This document shows positions 1 to 8,732 of a stretch of DNA of 64,000 nucleotides, one piece after another. Under the pieces are notes generated by a model. The model worked only from the letters and a program-made list of their open reading frames with translations, was not told where the DNA came from and did no database searches. Within the stretch, counting starts at the first letter, position 1. The number at the start of each line of letters is the position of its first letter. The translations under genes were made by a program, and so were the position numbers. Origin of the DNA: Rhizobiales bacterium 63-22 (GTDB lineage: Bacteria; Pseudomonadota; Alphaproteobacteria; Rhizobiales; Rhizobiaceae); assembly GCA_001898995.1 (NCBI GenBank), contig MKVZ01000016.1, positions 184,108 through 248,107 on the forward strand, written 5' to 3'.

Positions 1-323
1 AGCTTGCCCTTGTTGAAAAGTTCCAGCGAGGTGTCGAACGGACGGCACGAAATCAGATCGCCCGCCGAACCGGCATCGAGCTTGGCATTGAGCGCGGCGT
101 TGTATTCGGTCGGCGCGCTCGGAGCGAAGTTGATCTTGATGTCGGGATGTTTGGCCTCGAAGGCCGGAATGATCTTCTCCTGCCATATTTGCAGGTCGTC
201 GTTGCGCCAGCTTTCCACCGTCAGCGTGACGTTCTCGGCCAGAGCGACCGAGCCCGACGCCAGCAGCGTGGAGCCGAGCAGCACGCATTTAAACACCCCG
301 GATTTCAATATATTGCGACCCAT
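1..323 (-). CDS. Sugar ABC transporter substrate-binding protein, N-terminal part (cut by window edge)
   Basis: Only the first 107 or so residues lie in the window; the gene continues past position 1. It starts at an ATG with a classic Sec signal peptide (Lys near the N-terminus, hydrophobic stretch ending SVALAEN). The mature start (VTLTVESW, then IIPAFEAKHPDIKI) is typical of the CUT1 family of periplasmic carbohydrate-binding proteins (SBP family 1). It is divergent from an amino-sugar kinase and a GntR/HutC regulator, so amino-sugar uptake is a reasonable inference. The ligand cannot be read from this fragment. Confidence 0.85.
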   Translation of the reverse strand, partial: MGRNILKSGVFKCVLLGSTLLASGSVALAENVTLTVESWRNDDLQIWQEKIIPAFEAKHPDIKINFAPSAPTEYNAALNAKLDAGSAGDLISCRPFDTSLELFNKGK

Positions 324-414
324 TTGACGATCTCCCGTTTTTTGAAGTCCTGTTTTCTGGAACGCGGCATCCCGGCCTTACGCTCCCCCGGATAAGGATT
401 TAATGCCAAAAAAG

Positions 415-551
415 TACCAATTGTCCAGAGACGTTTACGATTTTCCGGCGCAAAAATCGAGGTCGTTAAAAAATATGTATATTTACCAATAAACTGCCCG
501 ATTTTTCTCAGGTAGAACAAAACTGCTTGGTTAATGGTATTTTTTTGGTAT
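415..551. promoter_or_regulatory. Candidate operator half-sites in the divergent promoter region
   Basis: The 249-bp gap between the binding-protein gene and the kinase carries TACCAAT at 415-421 and 484-490, and TGGTAT at 535-540 and 546-551, so copies face in opposite directions. HutC-subfamily GntR regulators such as NagR/YvoA bind palindromes with TGGT...ACCA arms. A regulator of that subfamily is encoded just downstream (1457-2230). Binding is inferred only. Confidence 0.35.
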
Positions 552-572
552 CTTCCTCAACGGAGGTATCTC

Positions 573-1460
573 ATGACGGAATTGTTCATTGGCGTGGATG
601 GCGGCGGCACCGGATGCCGCGCCGTGGTGGCGGATGCAGCGGGCGCGATTCTCGGTCGCGGCACCGCGGGCCCGGCCAATATCGTCACCGACGCGGAAGG
701 CGCGCGCAGGAGCGTGCTTGCGGCTGTCGAGGCCGCGTTCGCGGAGGCCGGGCTGGACAAGGACCGTTATGCGGAAAGCCATGCCGTGCTGGGGCTTGCG
801 GGCGGCAATGTCGAGGGCGCGGGCGCAGCCATCGAAAGGCAACTGCCCTTCGCGCATGCCGATGTCGAGTTCGACGGGCTGATCGCGCTTCAGGGCGCGC
901 TCGGCGACGATGACGGCGCGGTCGCCATTCTCGGCACCGGCTCGGCATATATCGTGCGGAGCGACGGCAAGGTTCATTCGGTCGGCGGCTGGGGTTTTCC
1001 CTTGAGCGATCTCGGCAGCGGCGCGCGCCTCGGCCAGAGCCTGTTGCAGGAATGCCTGCTGGTGCATGACGGCATCCATGCCCCCGGACGGCTTACCACC
1101 GACACCCTGCGGGAATTCGGCGGCAGGCCCGACGCTTTGGTCGAATTTGCATGGACGGCGAAGCCTGCCGATTTCGGGCGCTATGCGCCGCGCGTCTTCC
1201 GGTATGCGCGCGAGGGCGACGCTGCGGCGCGCGCGCTGCTGGAACATTCCGCCGCGCATATAAGCGAAACGCTGGACGTGCTGATCATGCAAGGGGCCGG
1301 ACGCATCAGCCTTCTGGGCGGGCTGGCCGCGCCCTATGTCGAATGGCTGCCGGAACATCAGCGCAGGCTTCTCGTCGCGCCGGCGGCCGATGCGCTCACC
1401 GGCGCGCTGCAACTGGCCCGCAAGCGTTATGGCGGCGCAAGCCCGGAGGTGCGCATATGA
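573..1460 (+). CDS. BadF/BadG-type ATPase, probable glucosamine/N-acetylglucosamine kinase
   Basis: A 295-residue cytoplasmic sugar kinase of the BadF/BadG/BcrA/BcrD ATPase fold (ASKHA superfamily). The first phosphate loop is at the N-terminus (VDGGGTGCR, about residues 8-16), followed by a central AILGTGSAY segment and a WGFPLSDLGSGA motif typical of GlcNAc/glucosamine kinases. I chose the ATG at 573 because GGAGG sits about 7 bases upstream; an in-frame ATG at 534 has no comparable site. The stop overlaps the start of the GntR gene by 4 bp (ATGA), so the two are translationally coupled. With the divergent sugar-binding protein it suggests amino-sugar uptake and phosphorylation. Substrate is inferred. 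Confidence 0.8.
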   Translation: MTELFIGVDGGGTGCRAVVADAAGAILGRGTAGPANIVTDAEGARRSVLAAVEAAFAEAGLDKDRYAESHAVLGLAGGNVEGAGAAIERQLPFAHADVEFDGLIALQGALGDDDGAVAILGTGSAYIVRSDGKVHSVGGWGFPLSDLGSGARLGQSLLQECLLVHDGIHAPGRLTTDTLREFGGRPDALVEFAWTAKPADFGRYAPRVFRYAREGDAAARALLEHSAAHISETLDVLIMQGAGRISLLGGLAAPYVEWLPEHQRRLLVAPAADALTGALQLARKRYGGASPEVRI

Positions 1461-2230
1461 GCGGCAATTTCAGCGCCTTCCTGCCCCGCAACCTGCAAGG
1501 CTCCGCGCCTTCGTCCGGCGCCGGGCCGCTTTACGTGCAGTTGCGCCAGTCGCTGGAAGCGGCGATCCGCGCCGGGCATCTGGCGGATGGCGAGGCCCTG
1601 CCGCCGGAGCGCGACATCGCCGGCTATGCCAATATCAGCCGCGTCACGGTGCGCAAGGCGGTCGACGATCTGGTCAAGTCCGGCCTTCTGGTGCGCCGCC
1701 ACGGTTCGGGCACCTTCGTCGTGCATCCGGGTGAGCGCGTGCAGCAATCGCTTTCCATGCTGACCTCGTTCACCGAGGACATGGCGCGGCGCGGCATAGA
1801 CACCCGGTCGCAATGGCTGGAGCGCGGGCTTTACTATCCTTCACCGGAAGAAATGATGAAGCTCGGCGTATCGTCGGAGACGCGGGTGGCGAGGCTCGGA
1901 CGCCTGCGCATGGCGGGCGACACGCCGCTCGCCATCGAGCGCGCCAGCCTTTCGAGCGCGATCCTGCCCGACCCCGACGCAGTGAAGGGCTCGCTCTATG
2001 CCGAACTGGGGCGGACGGGCTTCCGCCCCGTGCGCGCGGTGCAGCGCATATCGGCCTGCAATCTCAAGGAGCAGGACGCCCGGCTGCTCGGCGTCAAGGC
2101 CGGCGATGCCGGGCTTTCCATCGAGCGCATTTCCTATCTGGCCTCGGGCCGCGTGGTGGAGTTCACCCGCTCGCTCTATCGCGGCGACGCCTATGATTTC
2201 GTGGCCGAACTGACCATTCCGCAGCCGTGA
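1457..2230 (+). CDS. GntR-family transcriptional regulator (HutC/UTRA type)
   Basis: A 257-residue regulator with an N-terminal winged helix (roughly residues 24-90, including ALPPERDIA and the recognition segment NISRVTVRKAVDDL) and a C-terminal UTRA ligand-binding domain (about 110-255). UTRA domains of the HutC group usually sense sugar phosphates or other small metabolites. The start overlaps the kinase stop by 4 bp, so it is co-transcribed with the kinase and probably controls this sugar locus, plausibly through the TGGTAT/TACCAAT sites upstream. The effector could be the phosphorylated amino sugar made by its partner, which is inference. Confidence 0.85.
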   Translation: MSGNFSAFLPRNLQGSAPSSGAGPLYVQLRQSLEAAIRAGHLADGEALPPERDIAGYANISRVTVRKAVDDLVKSGLLVRRHGSGTFVVHPGERVQQSLSMLTSFTEDMARRGIDTRSQWLERGLYYPSPEEMMKLGVSSETRVARLGRLRMAGDTPLAIERASLSSAILPDPDAVKGSLYAELGRTGFRPVRAVQRISACNLKEQDARLLGVKAGDAGLSIERISYLASGRVVEFTRSLYRGDAYDFVAELTIPQP

Positions 2231-2240
2231 GGTGAAGAAA

Positions 2241-2260
2241 GCGGCCCGTTTCCGGGCCGC
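2241..2260 (-). terminator. Hairpin between gntR and the cyd operon
   Basis: Perfect 8-bp stem GCGGCCCG/CGGGCCGC with a 4-base loop. On the minus strand the stem is followed by TTTCTTC, so it fits a Rho-independent terminator of the cyd operon. It also lies just after the gntR stop and may serve both directions. Confidence 0.65.
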
Positions 2261-2272
2261 CTCTGTCTTGCG

Positions 2273-2428
2273 TCAATGGTGCTTCGTGCCCTGACGGGCC
2301 AGATCGGCCGTCGGGTCGGTGGCGATGAGTTTGCGCAGCCGGTCATCCGTGAGTTCGTACCACATGGCGTTGAGCACGGCGAAGGCGGCTGCGAGCGGCA
2401 GGCCCAGAAGCCAGGAAAAATACCACAT
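2273..2428 (-). CDS. cydX: Cytochrome bd oxidase small subunit CydX
   Basis: A 51-residue single-pass membrane protein beginning MWYFSWLLGLPLA, the hallmark CydX/YbgT start. The hydrophobic segment spans about residues 3-22 and the rest is a hydrophilic tail. In E. coli CydX binds CydAB and stabilises the haem centres. It lies 39 bp after cydB in the same direction, as in most cyd operons. Family and context agree well; its short length makes it easy to miss in automatic annotation. Confidence 0.9.
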   Translation of the reverse strand: MWYFSWLLGLPLAAAFAVLNAMWYELTDDRLRKLIATDPTADLARQGTKHH

Positions 2429-2467
2429 CCGTGTTTCCTTTCTTGCGTTGCTGTTGTTGCGAGCGGG

Positions 2468-3622
2468 TCAATAGGCGTGGTTGCTTTCGTCCTCGATCAT
2501 GCCCTTCTCCACCTTGCCCCACAGGACGTGATAGACCCATGTGGTGTAGGCGATGATGATCGGCAGGAAGATGAGCGTCACGACCAGCATGATGAACAGC
2601 GTCATATGGCTGGACGAGGAATCCCACACCGTGAGGCTCGCCTTCGGATCGATCGACGACGGCAGGATGAAGGGGAACATCGACACGCCGACCGACGAGA
2701 TGATGCCGAAGATCGACAGCTTGCCGAAGAGAAGCGGCGCGATTTCACCCTTGCCGCGCAGCGACACAGCCACGGCCAGCGCGCCGAGGATGCCAAGCGC
2801 CGGCGCGATCAAAAGCACCGGATAGTGCGCATAGTTGGCGAACCATGCACCATGGTCAAGTTCCACCGTCTTGCGCAGCGGATCGGACGGGCCGTCCGTG
2901 ACGATGGCGCTGGTGATCCTGTAGCCCGATATCCAGAGCCACGACACCACGCCGGCGACCACATAGAGCACGAGCGTGGCAAGTGCCGCCACGCTGCCGA
3001 ACGAACGGGCGCGCGCCTGCACCGCGCCGTCCGTCTTCAGCGTCAGCCATGCGGCGCCGTGCATGGTGAGCATGGCGACGGAGAGAAGACCGCAGAGCAG
3101 CGCGAACGGGTTGAGCAGGCCGAAGAACGAACCGTCATAGAAAATATGCATGTCGTCGCTGAAGCGGAACGGCACGCCTTGCAGCACGTTGCCCACGGCC
3201 ACGCCGAAGATCAGCGCCGGCACGAAGCCGCCGATGAACAGCATCCAGTCCCATCGGGCGCGCCAGCCCTGACCCTCGCGCTTGGAGCGGTATTTGAACG
3301 CCACCGGACGCAGGATCAGCGCGAACAGGATGACGAACATGGCGAGGTAAAAGCCGGAGAAGGACACGGCATAGAGCGGAGGCCAGGCGGCGAAAATCGC
3401 CCCGCCACCGAGGATCAGCCATACCTGATTGCCTTCCCAGACCGGGCCGACGGTGTTGATGACCACGCGGCGCTCCACATCGCCCTTGCCGACGAAGGGC
3501 AGGAGGATGCCGACGCCGAGGTCGAAGCCGTCCATGGCGGCGAAGGCGATCAGCAGCACGCCGAGCAGCACCCACCAGATGACGCGAAGGGTTTGATAGT
3601 CCAACAAATCGCTGAGTATCAT
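2468..3622 (-). CDS. cydB: Cytochrome bd ubiquinol oxidase subunit II
   Basis: A 384-residue polytopic membrane protein, the CydB partner of CydA in the bd-type quinol:O2 oxidoreductase, which works at low oxygen without pumping protons. The N-terminus (LRVIWWVLLGVLLIAFAAMD then GFDLGVG) is characteristic of CydB, and hydrophobic segments recur along its length. It starts 6 bp after the cydA stop, so the two are one transcript. Length is normal for the family. Confidence 0.96.
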   Translation of the reverse strand: MILSDLLDYQTLRVIWWVLLGVLLIAFAAMDGFDLGVGILLPFVGKGDVERRVVINTVGPVWEGNQVWLILGGGAIFAAWPPLYAVSFSGFYLAMFVILFALILRPVAFKYRSKREGQGWRARWDWMLFIGGFVPALIFGVAVGNVLQGVPFRFSDDMHIFYDGSFFGLLNPFALLCGLLSVAMLTMHGAAWLTLKTDGAVQARARSFGSVAALATLVLYVVAGVVSWLWISGYRITSAIVTDGPSDPLRKTVELDHGAWFANYAHYPVLLIAPALGILGALAVAVSLRGKGEIAPLLFGKLSIFGIISSVGVSMFPFILPSSIDPKASLTVWDSSSSHMTLFIMLVVTLIFLPIIIAYTTWVYHVLWGKVEKGMIEDESNHAY

Positions 3623-3627
3623 GATTC

Positions 3628-5205
3628 TTACTCCGCAGGCGCAAGGCTGGCCGGGGCGAGCACTGCTTCGGGTTGACCGTCCGGTTCAGGCCCGGCCTTG
3701 ATGGCGCGCAGCAGCAGGCCCATCTCGATGATGAACAGGACCGTATAGATGGCCACGAAGCCGAGGATCGTCAGGAGAACCGTCGAGGCACCGAGATTGG
3801 AAACGGCTACCGCCGTCGGCAGAACGCCTTCGATGATCCATGGCTGGCGGCCGAATTCGGCCACGAACCAGCCCGCCTCGATGGCGATCCACGGCAGCGG
3901 AATGGCCCATACCGCAAGTCTCAGCAGGAACGGATACCGGTCGAGACTGTGCCGGGTCGACAGGGTGAAGAAGGTCACGGTGAGCAGGATCAGCAGGATG
4001 CTGATGCCGACCATGATGCGGAACGCCCAGAACAGCGGCAGCACCTGCGGCACCGTGTCGGAGGCGGCCTGCGCGATCTGTGCGTCGGTGGCCTTGCGCG
4101 GATCGTCCACATAGCGCTTCAGCAGCAGCGCATAGCCCAGCCATTGGCTGTTGTCGGCGAAGACATCCTTCACGTCCTGCGGCACCGCGCCCGTATTGCC
4201 GGCAGCGCGAATCTTCTGCAAGGCGTCATAGGCGACGATGCCGTTGCGAATATGGTTCTCGGCGCTCTGCACCAGATCGTTGATGCCGGGAATGGTGGTG
4301 TCGAGCGATCGCGTACCGATAAGGCCCATCACCCACGGAATGCGGACCGCGAAATGCGTCTCACGCGTTGCCTGATCGGGAAAGCCGAACGCGGTGAAGG
4401 AGGCCGGCGCCGGTTCCGTATCCCACATGGATTCGATGGCGGCGAGCTTCATCTTCTGGTGTTCGTTGGCCAGATAGCCGCTCTCGTCGCCAAGCACGAC
4501 CACCGAAAGCGAAGCCGCGAGGCCGAAGGAGGCCGCGACCGTCATCGAGCGCTTGGCCAGTTCCGTGGAGCGGCCCTTGAGCAGCAGCCACGCCGAAACG
4601 CCGAGCACGAAGATCGAGGCTGCCGTATAGCCAGCCGAGACGGTGTGCACGAACTTGGCCTGCGCCACCGGATTGGTCAGCACGGCGAAGAAATCGGTGA
4701 TCTCCATGCGCATGGTCTGGGGGTCGAAGGCCGACCCGACCGGATTCTGCATCCAGCCGTTGGCGATCAGGATCCAGAGCGCGGAGAAGTTCGAGCCGGC
4801 GGCGACGCAATAGGTGGCGACGAGATGCCCCACCTTGGACAGGCGGTCCCAGCCGAAGAAGAACAGGCCGACGAAGGTCGCCTCCAGGAAGAAGGCCATC
4901 AGGCCCTCGATCGCCAGCGGCGCGCCGAAAATATCGCCGACATAATGGCTGTAATAGCTCCAGTTCATGCCGAACTGGAATTCCATCACGATGCCCGTCG
5001 CCACGCCGATCGCGAAATTGATGCCGAACAACGTGCCCCAGAATTTCGTCATCTGCCGCCAGATGAGCCGTCCCGTCATCACATAGACGGTTTCCATGAT
5101 GGCGAGCAGCACGGAAAGACCCAATGTCAGGGGCACGAAGAGGAAATGATAAAGCGCCGTGATTGCGAACTGCAATCGCGACAGGGTGACTATATCGAAT
5201 TCCAT
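3628..5205 (-). CDS. cydA: Cytochrome bd ubiquinol oxidase subunit I
   Basis: The 525-residue haem-bearing subunit of cytochrome bd. Conserved features visible are the N-terminal SRLQFAITALYHFLF with the haem b595 ligand His near residue 20, the FQFGMNWSYY segment, the IEGLMAFFLEAT helix with the two glutamates of the proton path, and a histidine in FVHTVSAGY matching the b558 ligand region. Length fits the usual CydA size. It follows cydC after a 117-bp gap, the largest gap in the operon, so an additional promoter or processing site there is possible. Confidence 0.97.
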   Translation of the reverse strand: MEFDIVTLSRLQFAITALYHFLFVPLTLGLSVLLAIMETVYVMTGRLIWRQMTKFWGTLFGINFAIGVATGIVMEFQFGMNWSYYSHYVGDIFGAPLAIEGLMAFFLEATFVGLFFFGWDRLSKVGHLVATYCVAAGSNFSALWILIANGWMQNPVGSAFDPQTMRMEITDFFAVLTNPVAQAKFVHTVSAGYTAASIFVLGVSAWLLLKGRSTELAKRSMTVAASFGLAASLSVVVLGDESGYLANEHQKMKLAAIESMWDTEPAPASFTAFGFPDQATRETHFAVRIPWVMGLIGTRSLDTTIPGINDLVQSAENHIRNGIVAYDALQKIRAAGNTGAVPQDVKDVFADNSQWLGYALLLKRYVDDPRKATDAQIAQAASDTVPQVLPLFWAFRIMVGISILLILLTVTFFTLSTRHSLDRYPFLLRLAVWAIPLPWIAIEAGWFVAEFGRQPWIIEGVLPTAVAVSNLGASTVLLTILGFVAIYTVLFIIEMGLLLRAIKAGPEPDGQPEAVLAPASLAPAE

Positions 5206-5282
5206 CTCAACAAGCCGGTAAACCGGCCCTCCTTGGTTACGAGCTGCGTCCTGCCGCAGCCCCCCTACTTCAAAAAAGGATG

Positions 5283-5300
5283 AACGGGTGGTTGCCCGTT
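5283..5300. other. Small hairpin in the cydC-cydA gap
   Basis: AACGGG and CCCGTT arms (6 bp, 6-base loop) inside the 117-bp space between cydC and cydA. No T-run follows on either strand, so it is not a convincing terminator; it could be an mRNA processing or attenuation element that separates the assembly genes from the oxidase genes. Confidence 0.3.
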
Positions 5301-5322
5301 CCGTCCCCTCTCATCGACCGAC

Positions 5323-7020
5323 TCATCGCATGGTTGCGAGGATTTCGGTGAAGCGTGGATCATGCTTCACCACATCCAGAACCGGCGCGCCTTGATTCAA
5401 AACAATGAGGCGACCGCAAATACGCGCTTCGCGCGCAATATGGGTTGCGACAAGCAGCGTGCGCCCGGCGGCCTCCGCTTCGAGCCGCGCCAGAACGTCT
5501 CCGGCGGTGGCACCGTCCAGCCCTTCCGTCGGCTCGTCGAGCAGCCAGAGCGGCGCGGGCGAAAGGAAAAGCCGCGCCAGCGCCAGCCGCCGCGCCTGCC
5601 CGCCCGAAAGACCGAGCCCGCCCTCGCCCAGAACCGTGTCGAGACCAACCTTGTTAAGACCGGCGGGCAGGCCGGCGACGAAATCGCCGAGGCCGGCCGA
5701 ATCGAGCGCCTTCGTCAGCGCCGCATCGTCGGCATCGGGTTTCGCCAGCGCCAGATTGCCGCGCAGACTGTCCTGAAAAAGCTCCGTGCGCTGGGTGAGG
5801 AGCGCGGCCGTTTCCACCGACGCTTCGCCGCTCTCCGGCGCGATCTCGCCCGCGAGCAGCGAAAACAGCGTCGATTTGCCCGCGCCGCTTGTGCCTACGA
5901 TCGCGACGCGCTCGCCCTGCGCTATATCGAGATCGACACCGTGCAGCGCCTGGGCCTGCGCTCCTTCATGGCGCACGCTGACGGCGCGAAGCTGCACCGC
6001 CTTGCCGCGCGGCGGCAGCGGCAAAGCCGACGTTTCGTCCGTCTGGAGAAGCTGCGGCGCGACGCGTCGGGCGGCGATTATCGTGCGCCCCAGTTCCATC
6101 GCCCCGCGCCGAAGCGCCGCGAAAGGCTCCATCGAGGCCAGAATGAACAGAAGCGCGAAAGCGGCGACCGGCGTGCCGATGGTTCCCGCCCGCACCAGCC
6201 AGCCTATGCCGATCAGGCCCCCGGCAAGTAGCGCCGCATGGGCGATGCCGAAACCGGCCCCGGTCGTGATCTCGATGCGGTTCAGCGTCCGGTCCGCCGA
6301 GGCGATATAGGTGTCGGCGCGCGCGAGCGCTGCCCTCTGTGCCTCCATCCGGCCGGCCATCAGGAGTTCGGTCTGCCCGGCCACCAGATCGACGGCGCGG
6401 GCGCGCATCGCCTCCGTGCCCTTCATGCGCCGCCGCATGGATTTGCGCGCCGTGAGGGCGGCGGCAAGCGGCAGGCCAAGCCCTGCGGCAAGCAGCGCCA
6501 GAGCGATCGCGATGCCGAGCAGCGGATTGACGAAGCCGAGCGCGATGGCCGCCGTCACGGCCGTCGCCAATGCCGCGCCCATAGGCACGATGACGCGCAG
6601 ATAGAGCGAATCGAGCGCGTCGATATCGGCGGTCAGGCGGAACAGGAGCCGCGCCGGGCGCTTCAGCAGCGCATTGGCCGCCCATGGCCGCGCCCAGCTT
6701 CGGAACAGCTTTTCGCGCAGCGCCGCCAGAACGGCGAGCGTTGCGTCATGGGTGACGAGCCGCTCCAGATAACGCGCGCCGGTGCGCACGATCGCCAGCA
6801 GCCGAATACCGGCGGCGGGCGCAAAGACGTCGAAGACGACGGCCGCCGCCACACTCAGCCCGGCGATAGCCGTCGCCGTGATGAACCAGCCGGAAAGGCC
6901 GAGCAGCGCGATGCCCGCCAGTACGGTGGCGGCGGCTGCCGCGATGCCGGCCAGAAGCGCGGTGCCCTTCGTCCTGAAAAACAGGCGCAGAATCGTCCGC
7001 AAGGATTGCAGGCCCTTCAT
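5323..7020 (-). CDS. cydC: Heterodimeric ABC exporter subunit CydC (cytochrome bd assembly)
   Basis: A 565-residue half-transporter with an N-terminal six-helix transmembrane domain (about 1-310) and a C-terminal nucleotide-binding domain. Visible motifs: Walker A GTSGAGKSTL, signature LSGGQARRLALAR and Walker B WLLDEPTEGLD. CydDC exports thiols such as glutathione and cysteine and binds haem; it is needed for cytochrome bd maturation. The ATG overlaps the cydD stop by 4 bp, consistent with stoichiometric co-translation. Being second in the pair and next to cydA supports the CydC call. Confidence 0.93.
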   Translation of the reverse strand: MKGLQSLRTILRLFFRTKGTALLAGIAAAAATVLAGIALLGLSGWFITATAIAGLSVAAAVVFDVFAPAAGIRLLAIVRTGARYLERLVTHDATLAVLAALREKLFRSWARPWAANALLKRPARLLFRLTADIDALDSLYLRVIVPMGAALATAVTAAIALGFVNPLLGIAIALALLAAGLGLPLAAALTARKSMRRRMKGTEAMRARAVDLVAGQTELLMAGRMEAQRAALARADTYIASADRTLNRIEITTGAGFGIAHAALLAGGLIGIGWLVRAGTIGTPVAAFALLFILASMEPFAALRRGAMELGRTIIAARRVAPQLLQTDETSALPLPPRGKAVQLRAVSVRHEGAQAQALHGVDLDIAQGERVAIVGTSGAGKSTLFSLLAGEIAPESGEASVETAALLTQRTELFQDSLRGNLALAKPDADDAALTKALDSAGLGDFVAGLPAGLNKVGLDTVLGEGGLGLSGGQARRLALARLFLSPAPLWLLDEPTEGLDGATAGDVLARLEAEAAGRTLLVATHIAREARICGRLIVLNQGAPVLDVVKHDPRFTEILATMR

Positions 7021-8732
7021 TCGGCGGCCCTCCCCTGAAACAGCGTTTCGCGATTTTCCCCAAGCTGCACGATGCGATCCATTTTCCGCGCCAGCGCTTC
7101 GTCATGGGTGGCGAGGATCAGCGTTCGGCCCTTGGCGAGCCGCAGCAGCGCATCGGCGATGTGGGCGGCGGTGTCATGATCGAGATGGGCGGTCGGTTCG
7201 TCGGCGAGGATGATGCTGCCCTTGCCGTCGACGGCGATGCGCGCCAGCGCCAGCCGCAGCGCTTCGCCGCCGGAAAGCCCGGCGCCGTTTTCGCCGATGA
7301 GGGCGTTGCCGGTGACGCCCGTGACATGGGACAGCGCCATATCGGCGATGATGGCGGCAGTTTCGCCGGCTTCCGCCGCACGGCCCAGCGTGATGTTGTA
7401 GCGCGCCGAGCCCGCGAATATATGCGGCCTTTGCCCGATCCAGCGCATCCGCGCGCGCAAGGCGGCGGCATTGGCATCGTCGAGCGGCACGCCGCCGATG
7501 GCGATGGTACCGGTCTGCGGCGCGGCTAGCCCGGCGATCATGGCGAGCAAGGTGGACTTGCCGCAGCCGCTGGGGGCCAGAAGTGCTATGTGCTCGCCCG
7601 CCGCGACGGAAAGATCGAAACCTTCCAGCACCGTCGGGCCGTCGCCATAGGCGAAAGCCACATCGTGCAATGCAACGGTGGGCGCGATTTCCGCCGCCGT
7701 TTCCTGTTGCAAGTCATCCCGCTGCCCGTCGCCCGGCACCCGCATGTCGTGACGGCCGAGATTTTCCAGAGCGCGGATTGACGCCTCGCCCGATGCGCGG
7801 TCATGCCAGACGGCGGAAAGATCGCGCAACGGCTCGAAGAAGGCCGGCGCCAGCATGAGGATGAACAGCCCATCGGAAAGCGAGAGCCTGTGGCCCCATG
7901 CGCCGAAATGCAGCGTGCCAAGCAGGTGAAAGCCGATATAGACGGCGACCATGGCGACGCCGAGCGCGGAGAAGAGTTCCAGCACCGCCGAGGACAGGAA
8001 GGCGATGCGCAACACGTTCATGGTGCGGGCGCGCAGGGTTTCGGCGTTGGCGCGCAGGCGCAGCGCCGTCATGTCGACGGCGCGGAACGTGCGGATGGTG
8101 GCGAGCCCGCGCAGCCGGTCGAGCAGGAAGCCGTTCATGCCGCCGAGTGCGGCAAGCTGCTTTTCGCTCGCGGCTTGTGCGCGCCAGCCGATCAGCGCCA
8201 TGAAAACGGGGATCAGCGGCGCGGCGACCAGCAGCACGAGTGCCGCCACCCACGAGAACCAGAACACCGCGGCGAGGATCACCGGCGGCGCCAGCATGAC
8301 GCGGATACGCACCGGCACGAAGCGCGCGAGATAGGGCGTCACCATTTCCGCCTGTTCGGCCAGCACGCTCGCCGCCTCACCGGATGCCGGCCGCGTCCTG
8401 TCGAGCGGCGAGCGGCGGGCGAGCGCCGCAACGGCCTTTTCGCGCAGGCCGGTCAGCTCCGCCCGCGCGGCGTCGAAGGCCAGCGCCGCCCCCGCCGCAT
8501 CGAGCAGGCTGCGCAGGCAGCCGATCAGGAACACCGCCGCAGCGCAATAATAGAGCGAGGCATCGAAGCCGGTCGCGGCCAGGTTCCCGACGGCAAAGGC
8601 GATGGCGCCGGCCTGCGGCAGCCACAGAAGGGCGGCAAGCGTTTGAAGATAAGCCCCGCGCTTCAGCCGTGGTGAAACGGGCCGGCGCTGGCGCTTCTTT
8701 TCGTCCGCCGTTTTTTCGGTAGCGGATGTCAC
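7017..8732 (-). CDS. cydD: Heterodimeric ABC exporter subunit CydD (cytochrome bd assembly)
   Basis: A 571-residue half-transporter: transmembrane domain about residues 25-330 and an ATPase domain with Walker A APSGCGKSTLL, signature LSGGEALRLALAR and Walker B ILADEPTAHLD. It pairs with CydC. I place the start at a GTG (8732) whose GTGA overlaps the stop of the upstream GbsR-like gene; the frame stays open farther upstream but only as an overlap inside that gene. The N-terminal 20 residues are rich in Lys, Arg and Glu and should be cytoplasmic. Confidence 0.93.
   Translation of the reverse strand: MTSATEKTADEKKRQRRPVSPRLKRGAYLQTLAALLWLPQAGAIAFAVGNLAATGFDASLYYCAAAVFLIGCLRSLLDAAGAALAFDAARAELTGLREKAVAALARRSPLDRTRPASGEAASVLAEQAEMVTPYLARFVPVRIRVMLAPPVILAAVFWFSWVAALVLLVAAPLIPVFMALIGWRAQAASEKQLAALGGMNGFLLDRLRGLATIRTFRAVDMTALRLRANAETLRARTMNVLRIAFLSSAVLELFSALGVAMVAVYIGFHLLGTLHFGAWGHRLSLSDGLFILMLAPAFFEPLRDLSAVWHDRASGEASIRALENLGRHDMRVPGDGQRDDLQQETAAEIAPTVALHDVAFAYGDGPTVLEGFDLSVAAGEHIALLAPSGCGKSTLLAMIAGLAAPQTGTIAIGGVPLDDANAAALRARMRWIGQRPHIFAGSARYNITLGRAAEAGETAAIIADMALSHVTGVTGNALIGENGAGLSGGEALRLALARIAVDGKGSIILADEPTAHLDHDTAAHIADALLRLAKGRTLILATHDEALARKMDRIVQLGENRETLFQGRAAE

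Noticed and set aside
2276..5283. Two long plus-strand open frames opposite cydB and cydA
   Set aside because: They are Arg/His/Asp-rich translations antisense to highly conserved cyd genes, with no domain content. GC-rich third positions keep the opposite frames open.
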